Below are positions 38,236 through 46,052 of a DNA stretch of 64,000 nucleotides, one piece after another. A program made the position numbers and the translations under genes. Origin of the DNA: Cryobacterium breve (lineage in GTDB: Bacteria > Actinomycetota > Actinomycetes > Actinomycetales > Microbacteriaceae); NCBI RefSeq assembly GCF_027594785.1, contig NZ_CP075584.1, positions 3,162,001-3,226,000 of the forward strand, in the 5' to 3' direction. Each line of letters starts with the position of its first letter. Positions within the stretch are counted from its first letter, which is position 1. Below the pieces are notes generated by a model. It did not search any database. It saw nothing but the letters and a program-made list of their open reading frames with translations, and was not told the DNA's origin.

Positions 38236-38710
38236 ATGACGACGACCGGGACGCCCAACAGCAACCCGGGCCTCTCCGGGCCGGGCGAGCACGAGCAGGC
38301 TCGGCGACAGCATTCGTCGATCGGGACTCAAGGTCACCTCGCCTCGCCTCGCCGTGCTGCGGGCCCTCGACGATTCTCCGCACACGAGCGCCGAACGGCT
38401 CTTCGCCGCTGTGAGGCTCGAGCTTCCCGGCACCTCGCTGCAGGCGGTCTACGGAGTACTTGCAGCCTTCACCTCCGCGGGTCTCACCCGCCGGATCGAA
38501 CCGTCCGGGTCGCCGGCGCTCTACGAGCGCCGGGTCGGCGACAACCACCATCACGTGATCTGCTCACGGTGCGCCGCCGTGCAGGACGTGGACTGCGCCG
38601 TCGGCGCGGCGCCGTGCCTCGAGCCGAGCGACACGGGCGGTTTCGCCGTGCACGCTGCAGAGGTCACCTACTGGGGGCTCTGCCCCGATTGCCAGGCCGC
38701 GACCGCGTAA
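38236..38710 (+). CDS. Fur-family regulator (FurA/PerR-like, frameshifted as written)
   Basis: The protein reads [20 protein letters not shown], then after repair [20 protein letters not shown], a winged helix ([20 protein letters not shown]) and a metal-binding domain with [18 protein letters not shown] and [12 protein letters not shown], giving two CxxC zinc motifs. One extra base at 38298/38299 (CAGGCTC for CAGCTC) breaks the frame; repaired length is 157 residues. Adjacency to a catalase gene and the operator upstream suggest peroxide sensing like PerR or FurA, which use iron-catalysed oxidation. The katA ATG is 73 bp downstream, probably in the same transcript. Confidence 0.88.
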
Positions 38711-38783
38711 CCGCACGCCAGAACCGGACCACCCACCCACCCCACACTTTCGCAGTGCACATGTAGTCGAACAAAGGAGCAGC

Positions 38784-40313
38784 ATGACCACCGAGTCCAA
38801 CAGCGAGTCGAACACCGGGCAGATCAAGCCGACCACCACCCAGAGCGGAGCGCCCGTCGCGAGCGACGAGCATTCCCTCACCGTCGGCACGGAGGGCGTC
38901 GCGGCCCTGCACGACCGCTACCTCGTCGAGAAGCTCGCGCAGTTCAACCGCGAGCGCATCCCGGAGCGCATCGTGCACGCCAAGGGCGGCGGAGCGCACG
39001 GCGTGTTCGAGGTCACCGGCGACGTCTCGGCGTACACCCGCGCCGCGGTCTTCCAGCCCGGCACGAGCACCGAGACGCTCCAGCGCTTCTCGAGCGTCGC
39101 CGGCGAGCAGGGCAGCCCGGACACCTGGCGCGACGTGCGCGGCTTCTCGGTCAAGTTCTACACGACGGAGGGCAACTACGACATCGTCGGCAACAACACC
39201 CCGGTGTTCTTCATCCGCGACGGCATCAAGTTCCCCGACTTCATCCACTCCCAGAAGCGCCTTCCGGGCTCCGGCCTGCGCGATGCCACGATGCAGTGGG
39301 ACTTCTGGACCCTCTCGCCCGAGTCCGCGCACCAGGTCACCTACCTGATGGGCGACCGCGGCCTGCCGCGCTCCTGGCGCGAGATGCCCGGCTTCGGCTC
39401 GCACACCTACCAGTGGATCAACGCCGCAGGTGAGCGGTTCTGGGTCAAGTACCACTTCACCTCCAACCAGGGCAACGTCGAGATGGAGGGCTCCGAGGCC
39501 GAGCTCATCGCCGGCGCGGACGCCGACTACTACCGCCGCGACCTGCACGACGCGATCGAGGCAGGCAACTTCCCGTCCTGGACCGTCTCGGTGCAGATCA
39601 TGCCGTACGAGGACGCCAAGACCTACCGGTTCAACCCCTTCGACCTGACCAAGGTCTGGCCGCACGCCGACTACCCGCTCATCGAGGTGGGCGTGCACAC
39701 GCTCAACCGTAACCCGCAGAACTTCTTCGCCGAGATCGAGCAGGCCGCGTTCTCGCCGGCCAACTTCGTGCCCGGCATCGCGGCGAGCCCCGACAAGATG
39801 CTGATGGCGCGCATCTTCTCCTACCCGGACGCCGCGCGATACCGGGTCGGCACGAACTACGCCGAGCTGCCCGTCAACGCCCCGCACGCCGCCCCGGTGA
39901 ACGGCTATTCGCAGGACGGCGCCGGCCGGCACCACTTCAACGCCCCAGAGGCCCCGAACTACGCGCCGAACTCGCTCGGCGGGCCGGTGGCCGACCCGCT
40001 GCTCGCCGGCGAGGGCAGCTGGGAGAACGATGGTGCGCTGCTCCGCGCCGCCGCCGTGCTGCGCAGCGAGGACAGCGACTTCGGCCAGGCCGGGACGCTC
40101 TACCGCGACGTGTTCGACGATGCGGCCAAGGCCCGCTTCCTCGACACCATCACGGGCGCGATCAGCGGCGTGCAGCGCGCAGAGGTCACCGAGCGCGCGA
40201 TCTGGTACTGGACGAGCGTCGACGCCACGCTCGGTGCGGCACTGCGCGCGAACCTTGCGACGTGGGCAGAGGCGGACATGCTCGCCGAGGCATCCGCCGG
40301 CTACTCCGAGTAA
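38784..40313 (+). CDS. katA: Catalase, haem monofunctional type
   Basis: This 509-residue catalase destroys hydrogen peroxide. The catalytic His lies in [20 protein letters not shown], the Asn in [19 protein letters not shown], and the proximal haem Tyr in [20 protein letters not shown]. The length is that of small-subunit (clade 3) catalases. AAAGGAG precedes the ATG. It follows the Fur-family gene and should be induced by peroxide through it. A palindromic element begins 23 bp after the stop. Confidence 0.96.
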   Translation: MTTESNSESNTGQIKPTTTQSGAPVASDEHSLTVGTEGVAALHDRYLVEKLAQFNRERIPERIVHAKGGGAHGVFEVTGDVSAYTRAAVFQPGTSTETLQRFSSVAGEQGSPDTWRDVRGFSVKFYTTEGNYDIVGNNTPVFFIRDGIKFPDFIHSQKRLPGSGLRDATMQWDFWTLSPESAHQVTYLMGDRGLPRSWREMPGFGSHTYQWINAAGERFWVKYHFTSNQGNVEMEGSEAELIAGADADYYRRDLHDAIEAGNFPSWTVSVQIMPYEDAKTYRFNPFDLTKVWPHADYPLIEVGVHTLNRNPQNFFAEIEQAAFSPANFVPGIAASPDKMLMARIFSYPDAARYRVGTNYAELPVNAPHAAPVNGYSQDGAGRHHFNAPEAPNYAPNSLGGPVADPLLAGEGSWENDGALLRAAAVLRSEDSDFGQAGTLYRDVFDDAAKARFLDTITGAISGVQRAEVTERAIWYWTSVDATLGAALRANLATWAEADMLAEASAGYSE

Positions 40314-40336
40314 ACGGCTCGGAGTAACCAGCCCCT

Positions 40337-40421
40337 AACTGATTCGACGGAGTTTTTGGGTTTTCAGTGCGTTAGCGGGCTGTTTGGGCCCGTTTAACTC
40401 AAAATCTCCGTCGAATTGGTT
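40337..40421. repeat. Dispersed palindromic element, copy 2
   Basis: Arms of 21 bp (40337-40357 and 40401-40421) are reverse complements with three mismatches around a 43-bp centre that contains a smaller CGGGC/GCCCG hairpin. The arm sequence is the same as in the element at 17746-17832. This copy lies between convergent genes, and its right arm reaches into the last codons and stop of the SDR gene. Confidence 0.75.
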
Positions 40422-41272
40422 GGGGCGGGCGCGGCGACCATGGCGGCGCTGCGCTCCCAGAGGGCGGCGGCGAGCGCCGGGTCGTATGCGAGCGTGTTCG
40501 CCTTCGCGACCAGGCGCTTGTCGTAGTACTCGCCGGAGATCCACTCGTCCAGGGGTGCCGTGGCGAGCCAGACCAGGGTGTCCGCGCCCTGCTCCGGGGT
40601 GATCAGCATCCGCTTGAGTGGGGTCTGGTAGAGGAAGCGCATCACGCTCGTCGAATTCGACGAGAAGCTCGTCGCGACGACGCCGGGGTGGAATGCCGCG
40701 GTCGTGAGGCCCTGCTCGTGGTAACGGTGGTTCAGCTCGCGGGTGAAGAGGATGTTGGCGAGCTTGGCGTTGCCGTATGCCCGGTTGGGCGAGTACTTCC
40801 GGTTCCCGTCGAGGTCGTCGATGTCGAAGCGGGCGTAGACGCTGTTCGCCACGCTCGCGGTATTGATCACCCGGGCGTGGCTCTCCAGCAGCCGGTCGGT
40901 GAGGAGCGTCGTGAGCAGGAACGGCGCGAGGTGGTTGACCTGGAAGGTCTTCTCGTGGCCGTCGACGGTGAGCTCCCGCTTGCCCATGATGCCGCCGGCG
41001 TTGTTCGCGAGCACGTCGATGCGCGGGTAGCGGTTGAGGAGGGTCGCGGCGAGAGAGCGCACCTCGTCGAGGCTGGCGAAGTCGGCGGTGAACGAGTCGG
41101 CACCGAGCGGTGCGGCGACGGCGGCGGTCTTGGCCGCCGAGCGTCCCACGATGACGACGGATGCCCCGGTGCGGCTCAGTGCGCGGGCCGCGGCCGCGCC
41201 GATGCCGTCGCTGCCCCCGGTGATGATGATCGTGCGAGCGGACGGTGCGGATGCTTCGGACTTTTCTGTCAT
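40394..41272 (-). CDS. Short-chain dehydrogenase, retinol-dehydrogenase-like
   Basis: This 292-residue SDR has TGGSDGIGAAAARALSRTG at the cofactor site, NNAGGIMGKRELTVDGHEKT, the catalytic Ser in INTASVANSVYARF and the YxxxK pair in RAYGNAKLANILFTREL. It resembles the RDH11-14/WWOX-like branch of SDRs, whose bacterial members have unknown substrates. The final residues (APTNSTEIL) are encoded by the right arm of the palindromic element, so insertion of that element may have replaced the original C-terminus. It is the second gene of a pair with a small HExxH protein (ATGA overlap). Confidence 0.88.
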   Translation of the reverse strand: MTEKSEASAPSARTIIITGGSDGIGAAAARALSRTGASVVIVGRSAAKTAAVAAPLGADSFTADFASLDEVRSLAATLLNRYPRIDVLANNAGGIMGKRELTVDGHEKTFQVNHLAPFLLTTLLTDRLLESHARVINTASVANSVYARFDIDDLDGNRKYSPNRAYGNAKLANILFTRELNHRYHEQGLTTAAFHPGVVATSFSSNSTSVMRFLYQTPLKRMLITPEQGADTLVWLATAPLDEWISGEYYDKRLVAKANTLAYDPALAAALWERSAAMVAAPAPTNSTEILS

Positions 41273-41640
41273 GACTTTCCTTTGGCCAGGTAGCCGCCCT
41301 TGTCCAGGCCGGCCTCGATTTCAAAACGGTTGGTGAGTGGGTTGCGGCCGGCGGCGCTGTAGAACAGCGGGAACAGCATGCCGTAGTGCTGCCACTGGCG
41401 CTTGTGCACGGCCTCGTGTTCGAGGATCGCGTCTGAGACGTTGTCCCTGGTGAGGTAACAACCGCCGACGCAGGACCCGCCGCGACCGAAGGCCCAGTTC
41501 GGCAGGCCGCGGAACACGATCAGGCCGCCGCGGCGCTCGACGCGCCCGGTGCTGAGGAGCCCGCCCCAGACCAGACCGACAGCCGTCGCATAGAGATATC
41601 CGGCCCTGCTGAGGGGCGAATCGAAGAGGATCCGGCGCAT
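41269..41640 (-). CDS. Small conserved protein with a zinc-protease-like HExxH motif
   Basis: This 123-residue protein has one possible membrane segment near the N-terminus (GYLYATAVGLVWGGLLS), a Gly/Cys segment GRGGSCVGGCYLTRDN and the motif LEHEAVHKRQWQHYG, a clear HExxH. It ends with RNPLTNRFEIEAGLDKGGY, where a Glu could be the third metal ligand. I recall similar proteins in actinobacteria, sometimes labelled Fe-S oxidoreductase, a name the sequence does not support. The start at 41640 is favoured by a leaderless-type promoter. Function unknown. Confidence 0.75.
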   Translation of the reverse strand: MRRILFDSPLSRAGYLYATAVGLVWGGLLSTGRVERRGGLIVFRGLPNWAFGRGGSCVGGCYLTRDNVSDAILEHEAVHKRQWQHYGMLFPLFYSAAGRNPLTNRFEIEAGLDKGGYLAKGKS

Positions 41641-41646
41641 GAACCA

Positions 41647-41652
41647 AGCGTA
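41647..41652 (-). promoter_or_regulatory. -10 element of a leaderless promoter for the HExxH gene
   Basis: On the minus strand TACGCT is followed by exactly 6 nt and then the ATG at 41640, which decides this start over longer upstream frames. Confidence 0.5.
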
Positions 41653-41816
41653 TGCCGCCTGACCGGCACTGAGAGCGCCCGAGAACCAACCGTCGCGAGG
41701 ATGCGCGGGTGGTGCCTGTCGGCGACTGGTGCCGAAACGGACAACTGTGGCCGGCCCGCGAGGCGCAGGTGTCCGTAGCGGCAACAGTCGCGCGGCAGCG
41801 GGCAGCGGATGCCCGG

Positions 41817-43262
41817 CTACGGCCGGCCGTATGCCTCCAGCAGGCGCAGCCAGACCTCGCTCATCGTGGGGTACGCCGGCACAGCGTGCCAGAGCCGGGC
41901 GATCGGGACCTCGCCGACGACGGCGATGGTCGCGGCGTGCAGGAGCTCGGAGACGTCCTGGCCCACGAACGTCACGCCGATGAGCACTTCCCGGTCGAGA
42001 TCGACGATGGCCCTGGCCTTGCCGGTGTACCCGTCGGCCTGCAGGCTCGCCCCGGCGACGTTTCCGATCGCATAGTCGAGCACCCGGATCCGGAAGCCCG
42101 CCTTCTCCGCCGCCGCCTGGGTGAGCCCGACCGAGGCGACCTCGGGATCGGTGAACGTCACCTGGGGGACCGCGGAGTGGTCTGCGGTGGCGACGTGGGT
42201 GCCCCAGGGCGCGTCGTCGACGGCCCGGCCGGAGGCGCGGGCGACGATCACGTCGCCCGCCGCGCGCGCCTGGTACTTGCCCTGGTGGGTGAGCAGCGCC
42301 CGGTGCGTGACGTCGCCGGTCGCGTACAGCCAGTCGCCGGCGAGGTCCGCCGCGTCGCCCTGAACGAGCAGGGTGTCATCGACGGTCAGCCAGCCGCCGT
42401 CGGGAAGACCGACGGACTCCAGCCCGAGGTCGTCGGTACGCGGTGCGCGACCCGTCGCGACAAGGACCTCGGTCGCGGTGACGGTTCCGCCGCTCGCGAG
42501 GGTGAGCACGACGTTGCCGTCGGCCGCGCGCATCGCGAGAACGGGAGCCTCCCCGGTCAGGACCGTCGCTCCCGCCGCACGCAGCGCCTCGATGACGAGT
42601 TCGCCGGCGAACGGTTCCTCCTTGCCGAGGAGGGAGTGGCGCACGATGAGCGTGACCCGGGCACCGAGCGACGTGTACGCCGTGGCCATTTCGGCCGCGG
42701 TGACACCGCCGCCGATCACGGCGAGGCTCTCCGGCACGTGCTGGGCGCTCGTGGCCTCCCGGCTGGTCCAGGGGTCGACGGTGCCGATCCCTGGAATGTC
42801 GGGCAGCACGGCGGATGACCCCGTGCTCACCACGACGGCGTGGCGGGCGGTGAGCACGGTCGTCGTTCCGTCCGGGCCGGTCACGGTCACCTCGCGCACG
42901 CCGCTCAAGCGGGCGTGCCCGCGGACAAGGGCGATTCCCGCGGAGTCGAGCCAGCCGACCTGGCCGTCATCCGACCAGTTTCTCGTGAACGAGTCCCGGC
43001 GACGCAACACGGCGGGGACGTCGAGCTCACCGGTCGCGGCCTCGGCGGCGCCGCCGACCCGGCGCGCGGCGGAGAGGGCCGCTCCGCTCCGCAGCAGGGC
43101 CTTGGACGGCATGCACGCCCAGTACGAGCACTCGCCGCCGACGAGTTCGCTCTCGACGATGACGGTGCTCAGCCCGCCCTGGACGGTGCGGTCCGCGACG
43201 TTCTCGCCGACGGCACCGCCGCCGATCACGATGACGTCGTAGGTCGTGGTCTTATCGTTCAT
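41817..43262 (-). CDS. FAD-dependent disulfide oxidoreductase (mercuric/lipoamide reductase-like)
   Basis: This 481-residue group I pyridine nucleotide-disulfide oxidoreductase has an FAD motif VIVIGGGAVGENVADRT, a redox cysteine pair in GGECSYWACMPSKALLR (CxxxxC), an NAD(P) motif LAVIGGGVTAAEMATAYTSL, the second FAD motif GDWLYATGDVTHRALLTHQG and a dimerisation domain ending YPTMSEVWLRLLEAY. Members reduce lipoamide, mercuric ion, mycothione or other disulfides. The usual C-terminal HPTxSE His is not in place (HAVPAYPTMSE), so assignment to lipoamide dehydrogenase is unsafe. An enoyl-CoA hydratase gene lies 31 bp upstream on the same strand. Confidence 0.88.
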   Translation of the reverse strand: MNDKTTTYDVIVIGGGAVGENVADRTVQGGLSTVIVESELVGGECSYWACMPSKALLRSGAALSAARRVGGAAEAATGELDVPAVLRRRDSFTRNWSDDGQVGWLDSAGIALVRGHARLSGVREVTVTGPDGTTTVLTARHAVVVSTGSSAVLPDIPGIGTVDPWTSREATSAQHVPESLAVIGGGVTAAEMATAYTSLGARVTLIVRHSLLGKEEPFAGELVIEALRAAGATVLTGEAPVLAMRAADGNVVLTLASGGTVTATEVLVATGRAPRTDDLGLESVGLPDGGWLTVDDTLLVQGDAADLAGDWLYATGDVTHRALLTHQGKYQARAAGDVIVARASGRAVDDAPWGTHVATADHSAVPQVTFTDPEVASVGLTQAAAEKAGFRIRVLDYAIGNVAGASLQADGYTGKARAIVDLDREVLIGVTFVGQDVSELLHAATIAVVGEVPIARLWHAVPAYPTMSEVWLRLLEAYGRP

Positions 43263-43293
43263 GGTGTCTCCTGTCGTCGATGAGTCACGTGGG

Positions 43294-44130
43294 TCAGCGC
43301 CCCACGAATTTCGCCGCGGTGCGGGTGCGGAACGCTTCCATGCCGATCCGGGCATCCTCGCTCGCGGCGAGCACGCCGAGGGCCGGTTGCAGCCCGGCCT
43401 CGGCCACGGCATCGCCGAGGCGCACGGCATCGCGTGCGTTCGCGAGGGTCGCCTGCACCGCGAGCGGGGCCTGGGCGGCGATCCGGCCGGCGAGCTCGAG
43501 GGCCCGGTCGAACTCGGTGCCGTCGGGGACGACCTCCTGAACGAGGCCGATCCGCAGGGCCTCCGCGGCGTCGAACATGTCGCCGGTGAGGATCCAGCGC
43601 ATCGCATTGCCCCAGCCGACCGCGCGCGGGAAACGGATCGTGGCTCCTCCGAAAGGCAGGATGCCGCGGGCCACCTCGATCTGCCCGAACCGGGTCGAGG
43701 CGGCCGCGACCGTGATTTCGCTCGCGAGCATGAGCTCGATCCCGAGCGTGAGGCAGGTGCCCTGCACGGCCATCACCACCGGCTTCGAGACCGCTCGGCC
43801 GTCGACCTGCCAGGGGTTGATCCCGCCGTGCGGCACCATGTCGATGCCGTCCGGGCCGAGGCGCGGGCCGATGTCGGCGAGGTCGAGGCCGGCCGTGAAG
43901 TGCTCGCCGACGGCGTAGACGAGGCCGACCCGGAGTTCGGGGTCGCGGTCGAGCTCGCCGTAGGCCAGGGACAGCTGCTGCAGCATCGCGAGGTCGGCGG
44001 CGTTGCGCTTCTCCGGCCGGTTCAGTCCGATCAGGAGCACGTGCCCGCGCCGTTCGGTCAGCACCCGGGGTGCCTGTTCGGCGGGGTCGTGCTGGTTTCG
44101 GCTCTGTTCGGTGCTGCGCTGCTCGCTCAC
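43294..44130 (-). CDS. Enoyl-CoA hydratase/isomerase family protein
   Basis: This 278-residue crotonase-fold protein has LIGLNRPEKRNAADLAMLQQ, the oxyanion-hole segments GEHFTAGLDLADIG and MAVQGTCLTLGIELMLASEI, and FGQIEVARGILPFGGATIRF. One of the two catalytic glutamates of true hydratases is present at IEVARGI. In place of the second, the segment GTCLTLGIELMLA has no acidic residue at the usual spot, so an isomerase or other crotonase reaction is possible. The GTG at 44130 is the first codon before conserved sequence and has GGAAGG nearby. Confidence 0.82.
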   Translation of the reverse strand: MSEQRSTEQSRNQHDPAEQAPRVLTERRGHVLLIGLNRPEKRNAADLAMLQQLSLAYGELDRDPELRVGLVYAVGEHFTAGLDLADIGPRLGPDGIDMVPHGGINPWQVDGRAVSKPVVMAVQGTCLTLGIELMLASEITVAAASTRFGQIEVARGILPFGGATIRFPRAVGWGNAMRWILTGDMFDAAEALRIGLVQEVVPDGTEFDRALELAGRIAAQAPLAVQATLANARDAVRLGDAVAEAGLQPALGVLAASEDARIGMEAFRTRTAAKFVGR

Positions 44131-44308
44131 GGATGCCTTCCTTGTGCTGTCGGGTCGCGGTGCTGTTGAGTTTCGGCGCGTTGCCCGCGGTGGGGAACAA
44201 CGCAACGTCGGAGTTTTGCGCGACTCGCGGCATCCGCTGCCCGCGTTCACGGAGTGTCGGAAAAATCTCCGATTCTGCGTGACACGATTCTGCGCGACGC
44301 CGGGCAAC

Positions 44309-45143
44309 TCAGCGGGTGAGGGCGCCGATGATGCGCAGGATGCTCGGCAGGTCGTCGTTCGCGGCCTCGGGGGAGGCGGGCGCGAAGCCCGCGATCGTGG
44401 CGCCGGCGAGCTCGAACTCGGCCCGCAGGGCGGTGATCGTGCGACCGAGGGTCTCGACGCTCAGTCCGAAGGGCAGCAGGTTCGCGAGCCCGGTCAGCAC
44501 GGAGGGGTCGAGCACGTCGAGGTCGAGGTGCAGGTAGAACGCGGTCGCCCCGGTCGCGCGGACGGCGGCGAGAATGCCGTCCGGCGTCTCGAGGCTCCTC
44601 GATCGACAGGCTGCGGATGCCCGCAGCAGCGATGAGTTCGGCCTCTGCCGGGTCGATGTCGCGGGCTCCCGCGACCACGATCCGGTCGAACGGCACCCGT
44701 TCGTCCGCGTCGAGCACGAGCCCTTCGACGCCCTCGCCGGCGATCGCCCGGAGCACCATGCCGCCGAAAGCTGCGGAGGGCGATGACTCGGGGGTGTGCA
44801 GGTCGGGGTGGGCGTCGAGCCAGACCACGGCGAGGCCGCCCGGATGCCGCGCCGAGGCGTGGCCGACGGCCGCGAGCGAGACGCCGCACTCGCCGCCGAT
44901 CGTGAGGACGGGAGTGACGCAGTCGCGCAGCGCCCGGGTGAGGCGCTCCCGCACCATCACCAGGCTCGAGAACCGGTCGATCCCGGTGTCCTGTGCGTCG
45001 CCGGCCTCAACCGGAACCGGGACTTCGACGGTTGCGGAGGACGGAAGATCACCCCGGATCGCCTCCGCACCATCGCTGAGGCGCATCGCGCGCGGCGAAA
45101 CCGAACCCTGCCATTGCGGCACGACAACGAAGGAGGGAGCCAT
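44309..45143 (-). CDS. Arginase/agmatinase-fold protein (frameshifted as written)
   Basis: The ureohydrolase metal motifs are WLDAHPDLHTPESSPSA (DAHxD) and LHLDLDVLDPSVLTGL (DxDxxDP). The first metal His motif, normally GGDH, reads TIGGECGVSLAAVG instead, so the binuclear Mn site may lack one ligand. The frame breaks after SLSIEE at an extra base at 44593/44594 (GAGCCTC for GAGCTC on the coding strand); repaired length is 277 residues. Actinobacterial proteins of this subgroup are common and not proven arginases. It stands alone upstream of the enoyl-CoA hydratase gene. Confidence 0.8.
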
Positions 45144-45238
45144 ACTCCAGTATGCGCCTCGCGGGTTGTCGCGCGCGAGGCCAAACGCGCGTTCTCGGAA
45201 CTCAAAAGTGTGCCCTCTCGGCGGTTTAGCGCCGTGGG

Positions 45239-45970
45239 CTACTTCTCGATCTCGCTCGCGCTCGAGGATTTGAGGGCGGCGAGGCGGGCGTCGACCTCGG
45301 TGAGTTCGCCGAGGTCTTCGAGGCTTTCGAACTGGGCGTCGAGGCTCGATGCGGCGAGCTCGTTCGCTCCGCGTACCTTGGCCTCCTCGCGGCGGATCTT
45401 GTCCTCGAACCGGCTGACCTCGCTCGTGGGGTCCATGATGTCGATGCTCTTGACGGCGTCCATGACCTTGGTCTGGGCGGCGGCCGTCTTCGACCGGGCG
45501 ATGAGCTCGTCACGCTTGGCGGACAGCTGGCCGAGCTTCTCCTTCATCGCGTTGAGACCGCTCTTGAGCTGGTCGACGACGGTGGTCTGGGAGGCGATCT
45601 GCGGCTCGGCGGCCTTCGCTTCCTTCTCGGACTGCAGCTGGCGGCCGAGTGCGACCTTGGCGAGGTTGTCGAACTTGTCGGCGTCGACGGTGTTGCCCGC
45701 TGCGCGCAGTTCGTCGGCCTTGCGGCTCGCGGCGAGTGCCTTGCCGCCCCACTCCGCAGCAGCCTCGACGTCCTCCCGGTGGTCGTCCTCGAGGAGGCGC
45801 AGGTTGCCGATCGTCTCCGCGATGGTGCCCTCGGCATCCGAGATGCTGTTGCTGTAGTCGCGCACCATCTGGTCGAGCATGAGTTTCGGGTCTTCTGCCG
45901 AGTCGATCAGGGAGTTGATGTTCGCCTTGGCCAGTTGTGCGATGCGGCCGAAGATGGATTGCTTGGTCAT
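45239..45970 (-). CDS. pspA: Phage shock protein A (PspA/IM30 family)
   Basis: This 243-residue protein is almost wholly coiled coil, as expected for PspA: MTKQSIFGRIAQLAKANINS, the amphipathic N-terminal helix, DPKLMLDQMVRDYSNSISDA, then long Ala/Lys/Glu/Gln heptads to the end. PspA forms ESCRT-III-like rods that protect damaged membranes. The ATG at 45970 has AAAGGA at suitable spacing. It lies 82 bp downstream of a TPM-domain membrane protein gene on the same strand, a frequent actinobacterial pairing. Confidence 0.95.
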   Translation of the reverse strand: MTKQSIFGRIAQLAKANINSLIDSAEDPKLMLDQMVRDYSNSISDAEGTIAETIGNLRLLEDDHREDVEAAAEWGGKALAASRKADELRAAGNTVDADKFDNLAKVALGRQLQSEKEAKAAEPQIASQTTVVDQLKSGLNAMKEKLGQLSAKRDELIARSKTAAAQTKVMDAVKSIDIMDPTSEVSRFEDKIRREEAKVRGANELAASSLDAQFESLEDLGELTEVDARLAALKSSSASEIEK

Positions 45971-46052
45971 GACAGTGTCCTTTCGAGTGATTCTGCGGGC
46001 TGGTCCAGTGTGGCGCGTGTCCGTGTGCTTCCGCTGTACGGGATGAGTGGGG

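Noticed and set aside
44202..44262. Possible third copy of the dispersed palindromic element
   Set aside because: Only the inner CGGAG-TTTT and AAAA-CTCCG parts resemble the arms; the GATTCGA core is missing and the overall length does not fit.
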